Shown: piece after piece, positions 19,955-32,181 of the stretch
How the letters are laid out: every line of letters begins with the position of its first letter
How positions within the stretch are numbered: the stretch's first letter is position 1
Source: Adiantum capillus-veneris
Lineage: Eukaryota > Streptophyta > Polypodiopsida > Polypodiales > Pteridaceae
Length of the DNA: 64,000 nt
NCBI GenBank assembly: GCA_014529385.2
Contig: CM043945.1
Location: forward strand, 150,241,241-150,305,240
Direction: 5' to 3'
Translations under genes and position numbers: made by a program
Notes under the pieces: model-generated
Seen by the model: only the letters and a program-made list of their open reading frames with translations
The model's database searches: none
Told to the model about the DNA's origin: nothing

Positions 19955-20438
19955 TCCAAGCTCCCTTTACACAAAGGGCATATTGAACACAGGTTAGCTT
20001 CCTAGCCCAGTTGCCCCCAAGGTGCATTCAAATCCTATTGGATAGCCATAGAGGTGGACCAATGAGAATTAGGCTAGAGTATATTTAGTTTGATTCATTT
20101 AAAAACACTTGATAAAAGAACCAATAGAAATTAAGCCCTCTAAAAGACTATTGGACATTCTCCCAAGGGATCAAATGAGCATTTAGCAGCCCAATGGCTT
20201 GCCTGATTCTTATTGGCCAAAAGACTAAGACGTCCAATGAGAGATTTATTGAATTATTTAAATACCTAAAGCTCTCACAAAAGGGGAAAGGGGGACACAT
20301 GTCACAAGGCTAGAAATATTCTTCTAATTTCCTATTGGCTAAGCCTGGCATGAGCCAATGAGGGGCCAACAAGAGGAATTAGCAAGAGGGGTCGACCAAG
20401 AGAGAGAGGGGGACTGATTTTTGCAAGGCATTATCACA

Positions 20439-20528
20439 CACACACTCACACAAACTCATGTGTGAAGAAAAGAAGACTATCCCCACACACTCACACAAAC
20501 TCATGTGTGAAGAAAAGAAGACTATCCC
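20439..20528 (+). repeat. 45-bp tandem duplication in A 5' LTR
   Basis: The segment containing CTCATGTGTGAAGAAAAGAA occurs twice with a 45-bp period. The 3' LTR has it once (about 57672-57718). Confidence 0.88.
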
Positions 20529-21179
20529 CTTCTCAAGCTTTAATGGAAAGCTCATCATCTACTCCAAGCTTGTGAGAAGGGAGGCCTACACCAACAACTC
20601 TTGGCTATGTGATGCAAATCCAACCAAGAGCCAAGATCCAATGCATGCTCATCTCTTCTACCCTACTAATTACTAAGCTATTCTAAGCTATTAAGAGTGA
20701 TTATGGGAGGAGACATACTTCTTTCTCATAAGAATACTTCTTCTTCCTCTCGGTCTACTCTCATACCCCTCTAGCTCTCACCATCTTCGAAGGTGTGTGA
20801 GGTCTTGGGTTTGAGACCGTGAGGGAATTGATGTTGTGTTTTCAAGTGTAAGCTTGGTGCTTGAAGCTTCCATCTTCATTGCACCAGCAAGTTATTGAAG
20901 GAACACAATGTATTATATCTTAAAATGTCTCCCTTGATGGGGGGAACCTATAATACAAAGCCTTTTGGAGGGGGGACCGGCTCCATGTAAATCCGGTCTT
21001 CAACTGTTGTCAATAGCTTAATTTCTCTCTCTTTTTGAAGTATTGTTCATGCATATCTAACTAGGTGTTATGGTGTTTTTGCTCTCTCTATCCAAGCACT
21101 CTTGCTATGCTCATTAGGAGTGTTACCATTCACTGAGCGAGGTTTTCCGAGAAAATTGAAAAACCGAGCAAGACCTCCA

Positions 21180-22014
<835 letters not shown>

Positions 22015-22039
22015 TGTTAATCGACAAGTCAGACAGTGA

Positions 22040-22425
22040 GTCAATTCTGGGCGAATAGGAGGCTTGCGGACTGCCCAACACCACCTATCGCTTGGTGTTG
22101 ACCTTGGTGTAACAGACGATGGAGACCCTTTTGGTGAGGTGATTACAATACATGCAGAGGAGTCAATACTGGGCGAATAGGAGGCTGGGGACTGCCCAAC
22201 GCCACCTATCACTTGGTGTTGACCTTGGGGATTAAAGACATTACAAGAGACAATAGAGTTAATACTAGGCGAATAGGAGGCTTGGGGAGTGCCCAACGCC
22301 ACCTATTGTTTGGTGTTGACCTTAGTGACGAAGACATGACAGGCGGCAGTGAAGTCACCACCAGGCAAATATGAGGCTTGGGAACTGCCCAACGCCACCT
22401 ATCGCTTAGTGCTGACCTTGGCAAA
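22040..22425 (+). repeat. Four-unit tandem array inside the B 5' LTR
   Basis: A unit of about 68 bp, GTCAATACTGGGCGAATAGG ... GCCCAACRCC-ACCTATCRCTT-GGTGTTGACC, starts at 22040, 22162, 22258 and 22353, with spacers of different length. Within each unit CAACACC and GGTGTTG (or G-T variants) can pair over an 11-nt loop. The right LTR repeats this at 47469-47855. Confidence 0.85.
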
Positions 22426-22706
22426 TAGGCATCGGCACATCCACGAACATTACATTGTTTTGAGTCATGGGCCGGGCTTGTCGGTCGAATAGGAAAAGGG
22501 TTATAGTGATCGGCGATGAGAGGCGCACTCTAACAGGAACATTCAAGGGATTAGTTGGCTAACCATGGGTGCCCAAGTGTGAATGGGGCGAGCTCATAGA
22601 AAAATCAACTAAACCTAAAATTTAATTATTCTCTCATTTGTGCAATTGAAGAGTGCTCTTGCTCCATCTCCATCTTCTTCTTCTTCATCTCCTTGTGTGT
22701 GTGTGT

Positions 22707-22809
<103 letters not shown>

Positions 22810-23045
22810 CGATTGAGCATTGCGACGACAGCGGCGAAGCGGTTGAGCATGGTGCAAAGGCGGTTCCTTCTTCTTCGCGGCGAGGAATCCTCCACGACAG
22901 CAAGCGTAGAGCGGTGAGTGCCACACCATCGCCATCTTTGAGCTTAGTAGTTTAGGCTAGTTGTGTGCTTGGAGCCATTTGTGGCTCACACAGAGTGTAT
23001 CGACAAGTTCCTTGCATTGACACGTGCAACAAACGCGCATAGTTT

Positions 23046-23064
23046 TGGCGCTGCTGTCGGGGAA
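23046..23064 (+). promoter_or_regulatory. Primer-binding site of B (tRNA-Asp type)
   Basis: TGGCGCTGCTGTCGGGGAA lies six bases after the LTR. It differs at a few bases from TGGCGCCGTTGCCGGGGA, the site complementary to plant tRNA-Asp used by many Tat/Athila-type Gypsy elements. The changes probably reflect decay. Confidence 0.75.
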
Positions 23065-23789
23065 ATGCCATACACTAAGGTTGAATGGCACTGTGTTTCT
23101 TTGTGGTGCATTTTGAATTGTAGAAAAGGTAGAGAAGGAAGGTGTGTGTGTTGAAAAGAAGGAGTTTGTTTTGCTGCTGTGTATTTCTTTGTTAACGAGG
23201 TTTTGAAAGGTACTGTGTTTTGTTTTCTATGTGATAAGGTGTTAGTATTAAGGTTGTAGATCCATAATGTTAGTTCTGTGTAAAGTACGGTAAGTAGGAA
23301 GTAGATCTGTTAGAGCTAATGAAGTGTGTTAGTGTGTAACAATAGGTATATTAGTTGTAAGTAGGTAGGTAGAGTGTGTGTGTGTGCTCGCGCGCACAGC
23401 GCGACCGCGGCGACCTTATCCCAAAAAAATAAAATAAAAAATTTAAAGGTAGGATCGGGATCGAGAATATCTCCCAGACCCAAGCCCAAGCTCACACTCA
23501 GGCTCAGGCTTCAGTCGCCCTTTAAAATTACGTATTTTAGCTTCACACGTAGCTAAAAATTGACTTTTTTGAGGACCAATGAAGCTTCAGGTGACCGAAC
23601 ATTGTGCTATAAAGCACACCACAACCCTCTGAGTGATACGCTTGTTTTGAGCTATCATACACTTCAATAAAAAAACCGATCATTAAAAAACATTAAAGAA
23701 CATAAAAAACGAGTGAAAACGGACGCCTAAAAAAGTAAGCGGTTAACCTTTGAGGTTATTCACCAACGCTTGAAGGGTGCCAAAGGCAC
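23065..23789. other. Element B leader
   Basis: GT-rich untranslated sequence before gag, with a (GT)n-GCGCGC patch at 23371-23400. No credible ORF. Confidence 0.5.
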
Positions 23790-23889
23790 ATGCATCTACG
23801 CTTTGATTGTGTGCTAGAGACGGAGCAACTAGAGAGAATTTTGACTTACGCGAGTTCTCAATATCCACCGACCTTAGGTTCCGGGCCCT

Positions 23890-24271
23890 CGGCGGGGACC
23901 CAAGGTAGTACAAACCAAGACCCAAACATAGCAGCTAGTGACTCTTCCTCTGACTACAACGTCAAGGAGGGTTTCCCAATGCCTAATACCGATAGCTCAA
24001 GCCAAGACATGCATGCCATAGGCCCGCGGTCCGGGCCAAGCGTGCTTAGCCGCTTGAAGGAAACCTTTAGTAGAGCCACTCGGCGGGGACCCAAGGTAGT
24101 ACAAACCAAGACCCAAACATAGCAGCTAGTGACTCTTCCTATGACTACGACGTCAGGGAGGGTTTCCCAATGCCTAATACCGATAGCTCAAGCCAAGACA
24201 TGCATGCCATAGGCCCGCAGTCCGGGCCGAGCGTGCTTAGCCGCTTGAAGGAAACCTTTAGTAGAGCCACT
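23890..24271 (+). repeat. 191-bp tandem duplication in B gag
   Basis: Copies at 23890-24080 and 24081-24271 both begin CGGCGGGGACCCAAGG (the start of copy 1 directly follows GGGCCCT) and end AGTAGAGCCACT. They differ at only a few bases. Because 191 is not a multiple of three, the duplication itself breaks the reading frame. Confidence 0.93.
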
Positions 24272-24939
24272 CGCTTCGAACATGGAGCTAATAATGTAAA
24301 TGAGGGGGGTGGGGAAGTAAATTCTCCATTCATGACCAATGGAGACCCTATGCCCTTAGAGAGTGTACCCCCTGACTCTTCAGAGCTTTTTCCCTCCGAG
24401 GTTATATTACCTAATGGTAGAAGCCTTGCCGAAGTGCAAGAGGTTGAGCGGTATATCCTTGTAGCGAGGGAAAATTAAATCAAGAGCTTACGCAAGGCGG
24501 AGCAATGAAGAGAGTTAAAAGTGAAAGCTCCTATGTCAATATCCTTGCTAGGAGAGCAATCGAGTGCTCCTGACTTAGCAACCGCTAAGGGCCAACCCCT
24601 AGAAAGCAACATTGCATCTAGCTCAAAGGACACCCCTAGTACCTCAATCCTAGATGGAGCGTTCTTAAATGAGAACTGGGAGTACGAACTACAAACGGAA
24701 ACTCTAACTGAACTATACACAGGTCACACCTATTGTGTGGGTTGGTTAGCTGTCCTATAATCCACAATGGGTGCTACTAGTGTGGAGGATCAACAACAAA
24801 GAGTTTCTGAGGTCATCTATAGGGTCATTGAGTTAGAGAGACAGAACAAGGGGATCCACATGCCTTCAACGAGTCTCATGAGATTCTTGGATACAGGGAA
24901 GGCTAAACAAACGACCTTATCACAAGTGGAGAATCCCTC

Positions 24940-24979
24940 GGTAAGTCCGATGGATCCTCGATAAGTCCGATGGATCCTC
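24940..24979 (+). repeat. 20-bp tandem duplication in B gag
   Basis: AAGTCCGATGGATCCTC occurs twice with a 20-bp period, adding a frameshift. Confidence 0.92.
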
Positions 24980-25634
24980 CATATGTTGTTTCGCCAGGGG
25001 TCTCAGTGCAATCTGAGCCTACAAGTGATAGCTTTACTTTTCCAAGTCTAGCTCATCTTTCTCTTGATGGCACCACGGCTACCATGCCTACTCCAATGAT
25101 GGGCATGCCAAGAAACACGCCATGGACCTCATTTGTTAGTAAAGCACTGCTACATGGTAGCTCAATGCCTGCAACAGTACCTACAAGTGTGTACCAATCA
25201 TATACACTCATGGGTCCTCATACTCATGTAGCCCCTACCCCTCCCATTGTTTCAATTACCTATGATCCACAACCACAACACCCAAGCTCTTATTTCCATG
25301 GGACTATATCGGCTAGCATTAGCATGTCACATTCAACGTCTGCTATGCCTAGGGACACCCATATGAACCTTGGGCCACCACATGGCACAACATCGTACCC
25401 AACGTGGAACCCAAGGGCTTCCTATGCGCCAAGCCCGATGCCAATACCTACTCCACATGTAGTCTCTGGAGCGCCTTCACCCACGGTGCCTGCTCACTTA
25501 GGTGACTTGGCAACATTTGCTCAAGCTATTGGTCGATCTATTGTTGAGAATATGTGTAACATGCTTGATAGAGAGCCTAGAAGTAAGGCAATACAAATAG
25601 CCAAGCTCACACAAAAATTTAGTGGAGACGGGAT

Positions 25635-27040
25635 GTGAGAAAGCATATCGAAGTGTTTGAACAAATATGCGATTCTCTAGGAGAACACAATGACCTGCAT
25701 AAGAGTAATGCTTTAAGCCTAACCTTAAGTGGGAAGGCAGGGGATTGGTATAGAACCCTAAGGGTGGAAGAAAAAAAGATGTATCCTACTCTTAGGAGAC
25801 TGTCCTTGAAAGAATACATACGAGAGGGTGTGCTTTGGGGTGTAGCCTCTCAGCTCCAGAAAGCCCAACGAGAGGAAGGAGAGTCGGTGAGAGACTTTAT
25901 TAGTCGCTTGAAGCATTTGAATTCTCGTTGTAATCCAAATGAGTGCTTCAATAATAATCAATTGCTTGATAGATTCATTAGGGGATTACGACATGAGGAT
26001 ATCTACAATGGCCTAATCATTAGAAGTATCACCACTTGGGAAGAAGTCACCACCAATGCAATCCAATTGGAGGATAATTTAATAATTCAAGGAAAAAGAG
26101 TGTCTGTTGAGCCTAAATCTATTAGCTCGCAAGCATCAGGGCATCAGCCAATGACCCTAAAGCCTATTGCTAAGGAGCCAAAGATATATGAGATGACTTT
26201 AGCAGATCTCACCAAGGCTATTCAAGAGAGTCTTAGAGACAATTGTGCGCCGCAAAACAATCATATGTATCCAAGAAGGGAGAAACAATGGTGCTCAATA
26301 TGCTATGGACCGCATAGTACCAGTGAATGCCCTACTTTTAGAGTAAAATTCAATGGGAATTGCAATGCCTATGGAAGGTATGGTCATCAAGGTAAGAATT
26401 GCATAGTATTTAAGCACGCGATGGCCAATAGACCAACCTTAGCATGGACAGACACACCTCAAGTGCCTGCATTGATGCCGGCCCCACCTCTTGAACAAAC
26501 AGCACAACACATGGTCCCTAGGGCCCAAAATGTTGTTCAAACAACACCCTTACCACCTCCAGTGCTAGGACCACAACCACCACATCCGAGAATCACTTCT
26601 ATGAATCAAGTGGGTTGTGAGTCATCTATTGCTTGTTTGGAAGGCTATGAGGAAGATATAGACCCTAATATTGCCTATGGGATGGATGTGCTTGAAGAAA
26701 GTCCACAATACTACATGGAGGACTATTGGGGACAAGTCAAACCTATCTATCAAGTAGCTGCTCTTGCTGCAAGAGGCCAAAATATCAATTACACTGCTAA
26801 GAGACCACCTCTTCAATGCTATGAGTGTGGAGGTCCACATTGTGAGAGCCATACCAGGGGACCACCGGATGTACCATCTCCACATGGATACACTGTGATC
26901 CCTGACATCCCTCCCGCTTGAGACCGACACCAAGAAAGGACTCCTCCTTTTCTTAGATGCCAACTCAAGGGGGTGATAACATTCACTTTGTCTGATATGG
27001 ATCCCTTAGCCCCGAAGAACCTTTGCTTACCGATCAAACT
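25635..27040 (+). pseudogene. Element B: Gag core and zinc knuckles, cut by chromovirus C
   Basis: Retrotransposon Gag core: HIEVFEQICDSLGEHNDLHK, ALSLTLSGKAGDWYRTLRVE, FISRLKHLNSRCNPNECFNN and LLDRFIRGLRHEDIYNGLI. Cys-rich motifs follow: CSICYGPHSTSEC, CNAYGRYGHQGKNC (second Cys replaced by Tyr) and CYECGGPHCESH. A Pro-rich region lies between the second and third. A TGA at 26919-26921 ends the main ORF, but the frame then stays open across the C insertion point (…LCLPIK before, LTNRSN… after). The start at 25635 follows a 1-2-base indel that breaks the link to the upstream Pro-rich frame. Confidence 0.82.
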
Positions 27041-28666
27041 TGTAATGAAATTGGCCTATTTAATTTGAGAGTAGCGAAGATTAATGAGAGTACTTTTGAG
27101 AAATGACTTTGTGAGCATAGCGGGTGAACATAATTGAAGATAGCAACATAATCATAGCAATTAGTTAACTTGGCATGAACAATACTTTTGCAAGAGAGAG
27201 AATTTAGAGAACATGACAACAGTTGAGGACCGGATTTATGTGGAGCCAGTCCCCCTCCAATAGGCATTTGTATTATGATTTCTCCCATTAAGAGAGACTT
27301 GTTACAATACAATCTTTGTGTTCCTTGTGACCTAGGTGATGCAATGAAGATGGAAAGCTTCATGCATCACAAACATAACATAAACTTGAAGAAAGATTTA
27401 ACTATCCCAAGCCTCAGTCCCAAGACGTCAAACACCTTCGAAGGTGGAGAGAGCTAGCAGGGAATGAGGGTAGGGAAGAGGAAGAAGAAACATTTCGTAG
27501 GAGAAAGAATTAGTTCCTCACTTATCATAACTCTTGTTGCTAGCATGCATAATAGCATAGTAATAAAGAAGAAGTAGATGGCAAGCTTAAGCATTGAAGC
27601 ATGGCTCTTGGTTGGATTTGCACTCCATATCCAAGAGTGTTGGTGTAGGCTCTCAACCTCTACTTGCTTGGAGAAGGAGATGGAGTTCTTGCACTTTGCA
27701 TAGCACACAATGAGAGTGTTTGTGAGTGTGTGTGGGTGAGTATACCCCCTACGCAACCCCCTAGCTTGCTTGGGTCGACCCCCCCTTGTAGCTCATGCTT
27801 GAAGCTCATTGGACCCCTCCAGGCCTAGCCAATCACAAGCAAGAGGTATTACAAGCAGCAAGGGTAGCCTTGAGACAAGTGTCCCCCTTTTCCCTTTGAG
27901 AGAGAGGGCTTCATAAATGCTAAATCAATTAATTAAATCTCCTAAATTATTATTGGACCCCTTGGATGGCCAACCAATAGGCTTCAGGCACACCACGAGG
28001 GCAACATGAGGAGGAACTTGACCAGTGTCCCTTTTGCCTTCTTTGTACCATGCATGCCTTGTGTGAGTGTGTGGGTGTTCTCTCTCATCCCCCCTCATGT
28101 AGGGCTCGCCCCCTCCTTGTAGGGATTGAATCTTTGACTTTTTGACACCTCAAGCCCCTCATGCATAGGCCCAGTTCCCACCACAAGCTTGGCTCATAAG
28201 CACTTTAAGCTTGGGCTAGGTTCTCACCTCAAGTGCAACCCTAGCATCTCAAGCATTTCAAGCACCTCAAGAATCTCAAAAATTAAGCACCTCAAGCACC
28301 TTAGTCATCAAGAATGACAAGCAGAACAAGCACCTCGAGCTGGGTCAGGTTCCCGCGCCTCAAGGTCAGCCCTAGCTTACCTAAGGTCAAAGGCCTTTTA
28401 CACACATTATTGGAGGTCTTCAATGAAGCTAACCCTAAGGTCTTAGCTCCATTGATTAGCCTTGCTCTTTGATAGACCATCTCTCATTTGGGCCCCTTTA
28501 CCATTGGCCCCGTGTTGAAATAGATCTATAAGCACATGTCTATATCTTAACACTTGTTCCCGTTTATTCTCCCACATTAAGTGATCAATTTAATATGAGA
28601 AAATCATTTGGGTTGGTTAGATATTAGATATTAGATATTAGATATTAGATATTAGATTTTATGACA
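27041..28666 (-). mobile_element. Chromovirus C 3' LTR
   Basis: It aligns with 34401-36022 with scattered substitutions. The outer end has five GATATTA-type repeats (28617-28655) against three in the other LTR. The short ORFs inside (27034-27363, 27454-27756) match those in the other LTR and in D, but are not genes. Confidence 0.92.
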
Positions 28667-29237
28667 TTACCTCTCTCTTGAAATCATAGTCATCCTCGAC
28701 TATGAGGTAGAAGAGATAAAGTATTAGTCATTAGTCAATTTTACTTAGCGGGTAGAGGATCCCTTTTTACCCTACGACATCTTTCCAAGATGGATGACTA
28801 ATCCATTTGGTGCTTGGGAGAAATAACTACCGCAAACATGTCTGCTCTTTAGTCCATTTCATTCTCCCAAAGTAGAGTGACAAATTCTCCCGGGGCGGTC
28901 ACTTTTTAGAATGTGTATGCTATCATGTGAGTTAACCGGAGAGGATAAAAAAGATCAAAATGTATACATACAGAGGGGGTGGGGTTTTTTAAATAGGCAC
29001 GTAGTGTAAATATAGTATGTATATTGAGATATTAGTAATAACCTCTTGAATGCACGTGATATAGGAAGCTTTTGATAAGAGACCGCCCCGGGCAAATTCT
29101 ACTTGGTGTTTGAGAGACGTCGTCATCACAAACATGATTCTAAGCATGCATACTAGTTAAATTTGTGCACAATTAAAAAGAGGACTAGTCTTATAAGACA
29201 AAAACATGAGTCATTTAAAAGAAATTTGTACATTTGC
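28667..29237 (-). other. Chromovirus C 3' untranslated region and polypurine tract
   Basis: On the minus strand the sequence just before the 3' LTR is GATTTCAAGAGAGAGGTAA, equivalent to the PPT of A at 56800-56819. The rest is non-coding, including a copy of the CCGCCCCGGG-like patches near 28890 and 29085. Confidence 0.75.
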
Positions 29238-31265
29238 TTACTCTAATGTAGCATTGTAAGCATTGACAAGGTTCATACTATCCTTAAGCTGTATTCCTTG
29301 CATCCATCTAGCATCTATAAAAGGATAATTTTTGAACTTAATAAGATACCGTCGGATAATCTTACCATGTCGTAGTACCTTGTCTTCATGTCGAAGAACA
29401 GCTTCGGGTTGTAGCACCTCTTCTTGGTCTTCAACTTCGGGAGGGTCTTCAATAATTGGTTCAGTTGGTGGCTCTCCCTTGTAGGGCTTAAGTAGGCTTA
29501 CATGAAAGGCATTGTGTATGAGCCAATGTTTAAGCAACTTGAGTTGATAAGCCATCTCATTGATGGGCTTCAAGATTTGGAAAGGACCATAGTATCTTTT
29601 TGCTAGTTTAGCATAATACTTTTGATGGCCCGTAGGATTTTTGCCCATCGTTTGCCTTAATCGAGCCTTAGGAAACTTGAGTAAGACCCAATCATTTTCT
29701 TTGAACATTAAGGCTCTTCTGTGCTTATCAGCAATAGCTTTTTGCCTTTGTTGAGAGATGGATATAGCCCCCTTAATCTTTTGAAAAGATTCTTGTAGGT
29801 CACGGCTATACTCATTGTCGGCGAAATTCTTCCCATGTACTTTGAGTAGCAATGGACTTTTAGGTCTTCCCTCAATGATCTCAAAAGGTGCTTTTCCCGT
29901 AGAAGTATGTACAGTATTATTGTAGGCATACTCTACAAGAGGTAAGTACTTTTCCCATTGTGAGGGTTGATCTACTTCGGTAACATAAGTCTTGAGTAGA
30001 TCGAGTATAGTAAGATTGGCTATCTCACTTTGGCCATCCGTTTGTGGGTGATAGGCCGAAGAGAAATTCAATCTTGTTCCTAGATTTTCAAAGAGTCCTT
30101 TCCAGAAATTACTGGTCATTCTAGGATCTCTGTCTGACATGATGGATGTGGGTAATCCATGGTGCTTGAAAATCTGATATATGAAGAGAGTTGCCATTTG
30201 ATGTGCCTTAATAGTCTTTTTGATAGGAATAAAATGTGCTTGCTTGCTAAACATGTCAACTATTGTCCATATTCCTGTATTCCCATGGATAGACTTGGGT
30301 AATCCAAAGATGAAATCCATGGATATACTCTCCCATGGTGAATTTGGGATAGGCAATGGCTGGAGTAATCCAGGTTGCTTCCCTCTATCATACTTGGTCT
30401 TTTGGCATACTACACATTTTGAAACATACTCTTGTATGTCCACTTTCATGGTAGGCCAATAGAAGTACGTCTCTACTCCTCGGAGAGTAGGTTGAATACC
30501 TCTATGCCCCGCATATGGAGGAGCATGGGATTCATACATAACTTTCTCACGAAGGGAATGGGTAACACATAGCCTATTTCCATGGAGAAGATAACCATCC
30601 TGCAAGGTGAATGGTTCCTCTTTCTTCCCCAAAGCAAGGGATGACATTATGTCTCTAAAGTCAGGGTCAGTAGCATACTCATCTATCATAGAGGATAGAT
30701 CATTGTGAGTAGCTATAGACACCGCATTAACTTTGGGTCGTCGTGAAAGTGCATCGGCCACTTGATTGTGCTTACCAACTATGTGAGCAATATGGAAATT
30801 AAATTGCGAAAGAAAATTTGCCCACCTCATTTGTTTGTCGGAAAGCTTGGTTTGCGTCATGAAATACTTGAGACTTTGGTGGTCGGTTCGTAGGATAAAT
30901 GGAGTCCCCAATAGGTAGTTCTTCCATGTGTCTAGGGCATGTAGAACAGCTAAAAGCTCTTTTTCATAAATGCCCAAGACTCGTTCATCAATATTGAGCC
31001 TTCAGCTCTCATATGTTATGGCATGCCCTTCTTGAAGCAAAACTGCTCCAAGGAAATCACCACAAGCATCACATTGGACCTCAAATGGATTTGAGAGATC
31101 CGGAAGCACGAGGACTGGTTGGGAAGTAAGCTTCTCTTTGAGCTTTTCAAAAGCATTTTGCTCCTTAGCAGTCCATACAAACTTAACGTTCTTCTTAGTT
31201 AAGTCGTGTAGTGGTCCTGCTACTTGAGAGAATTTTGCTATGAAGCGTCTATAGTATGCACACAT
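29238..31265 (-). pseudogene. Chromovirus C: RT connection, RNase H, integrase and chromodomain
   Basis: One frame runs from 31265 to 29238 with a single TGA (about 31001; AITYES-stop-RLNIDE). RNase H: QCDACGDFLGAVLLQEGHAI, KELLAVLHALDTWKNYLLGT and RTDHQSLKYF. Integrase zinc-binding region: HRGIQPTLRGVETYFYWPTM and CVVCQKTKYD. Catalytic core: SMDFIFGLPKSIHGNTGIWT, SDRDPRMTSNFWKGLF and YHPQTDGQSEIANL, so D, D and E all appear present. The C-terminal PFQILKPINEMAYQLKL is followed by a chromodomain-like end (DKVLRHGKIIRRYLIKFKNY, then ARWM), the mark of chromoviruses, which directs integration towards particular chromatin. It ends NAYNATLE-stop. Confidence 0.9.
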
Positions 31266-32181
31266 ACCAACAAAGCTTCTTAGCTCATGTAGATTTCTTG
31301 GGTTAGGTCATGATTTTATTACCTCTAACTTTGATGGATCCATTTGGATACCATCTTTAGAGATAATTAGGTATTGAATCTCTTTGAAGGAAGAATTCGC
31401 TTTTCTTTTGGTTGAGAAAAATCTTGTTCTCCCTCAATGCTTGAAAATTCACTTGGAGATGTTGCTTATGTTCCTCCAAAGACTTGGAGTAGATGATGAT
31501 ATCATCAAAGAACACTCCAGTGAAATTGCGGTATGGTCTAAAATTTTTCTCCGTCAAACGATTGAACGTAGCTGGTGCATTAGTCAAGCCAAAAGGCATG
31601 ACTAGATATTCATAAAGACCAAATGTTGTGCAAAACACGGTCTTTAAGATATCTTCATCCACTATCCTTATTTGATGATAGCCACTCTTAAGGTCAATCC
31701 TACTCAAGTAGGTCGAGCCTTGTAGATTATCAAACAGATCTTCTACCCGAGGTACGGGAAATCTGTTTTTGATGGTGATATGGTTTAGTGCTCGATAGTC
31801 CACACACATACGGTATGTACCATCTTTCTTTTTCACTAAAAGGACTGGAGAACAAAAGGGAGAGGAACTAGGCCTCACCATCCCTTTGTCTACCAGCTCT
31901 TGTACTTGCCTCATGATGTCCTCTTGTTGAGCTTCTGAGACTCGATAAGGAGGCTTGTTAGGTGGTGAGCTTCCAGGAAGGAGCTCAATACGATGGTCAT
32001 CATACCCTCGTTTTGGAGGTAAGTCCATAGGGATATCATCGATGAACACATCTTGGAATCCTTTTAGAAAATTACACAAGTCTAACTCTTCTCGATTCCT
32101 ACCATTTACATTTGATGAAACATTAGTATCTTTTAGAGACTCTTTGACAAAAATCATGTACGCAGAAACTGAGCTCTTCAC
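31266..32181 (-). pseudogene. Chromovirus C: reverse transcriptase, frameshifted at its end
   Basis: The frame 32181-31357 reads [78 protein letters not shown] and MPFGLTNAPATFNRL. The catalytic loop GVFFDDIIIYS has both aspartates. Near 31370 a frameshift turns the expected FFLQEIQYLGYIIS into a stop. The thumb (QMDPSKLEVIKS) reappears in the next frame with a stop before PNPRNLHELRSFVG. The polymerase core is otherwise well kept. Confidence 0.9.

Larger units (their letters stand above)
19521..21119 (+). mobile_element. Chromovirus A 5' LTR, first part
   Basis: It aligns with 56820-58392 throughout, except for a much longer (CA)n at 19874-19951 and a 45-bp tandem duplication at 20439-20528. 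The LTR shares the 'CTCTCACAAAAGGGGAAAGGGGGACAC' type of block with the LTRs of C and D (written here only as a description). It breaks off at CTCATTAGGA (21110-21119) and resumes at 53352. The short ORF at 20458 lies inside the LTR and has no known domain. Confidence 0.88.
23790..25638 (+). pseudogene. Element B: Gag N-terminal and Pro/Ser-rich regions, frameshifted
   Basis: The frame from 23790 reads SSSDYNVKEGFPMPNTDSSS, then SVLSRLKETFSRATR. A 191-bp tandem duplication (23890-24271) moves translation into another frame, which continues EHGANNVNEGGGEV...ILPNGRSLAEVQEVERYI to 24478. Further pieces (24521-24760, 24767-24964) belong to the same protein. A 20-bp tandem duplication (24940-24979) again shifts the frame into 24970-25638, a Met/Pro/Ser/Thr-rich disordered stretch ending AKLTQKFSGDG. 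The order disordered N-terminus, then core Gag, is usual for large plant Gypsy Gag proteins. Confidence 0.65.

Noticed and set aside
20458-20676. 72-codon ORF with a repeated CEEKKTIP phrase
   Set aside because: It lies inside the A LTR, and the repeat is the 45-bp LTR duplication; the 3' LTR frame differs, so it is not a gene.
22040-22425. Possible CRISPR-like array (repeats with spacers)
   Set aside because: Repeats are long and diverged, spacers are not uniform, both LTRs carry the same array, and the genome is a plant nuclear genome.
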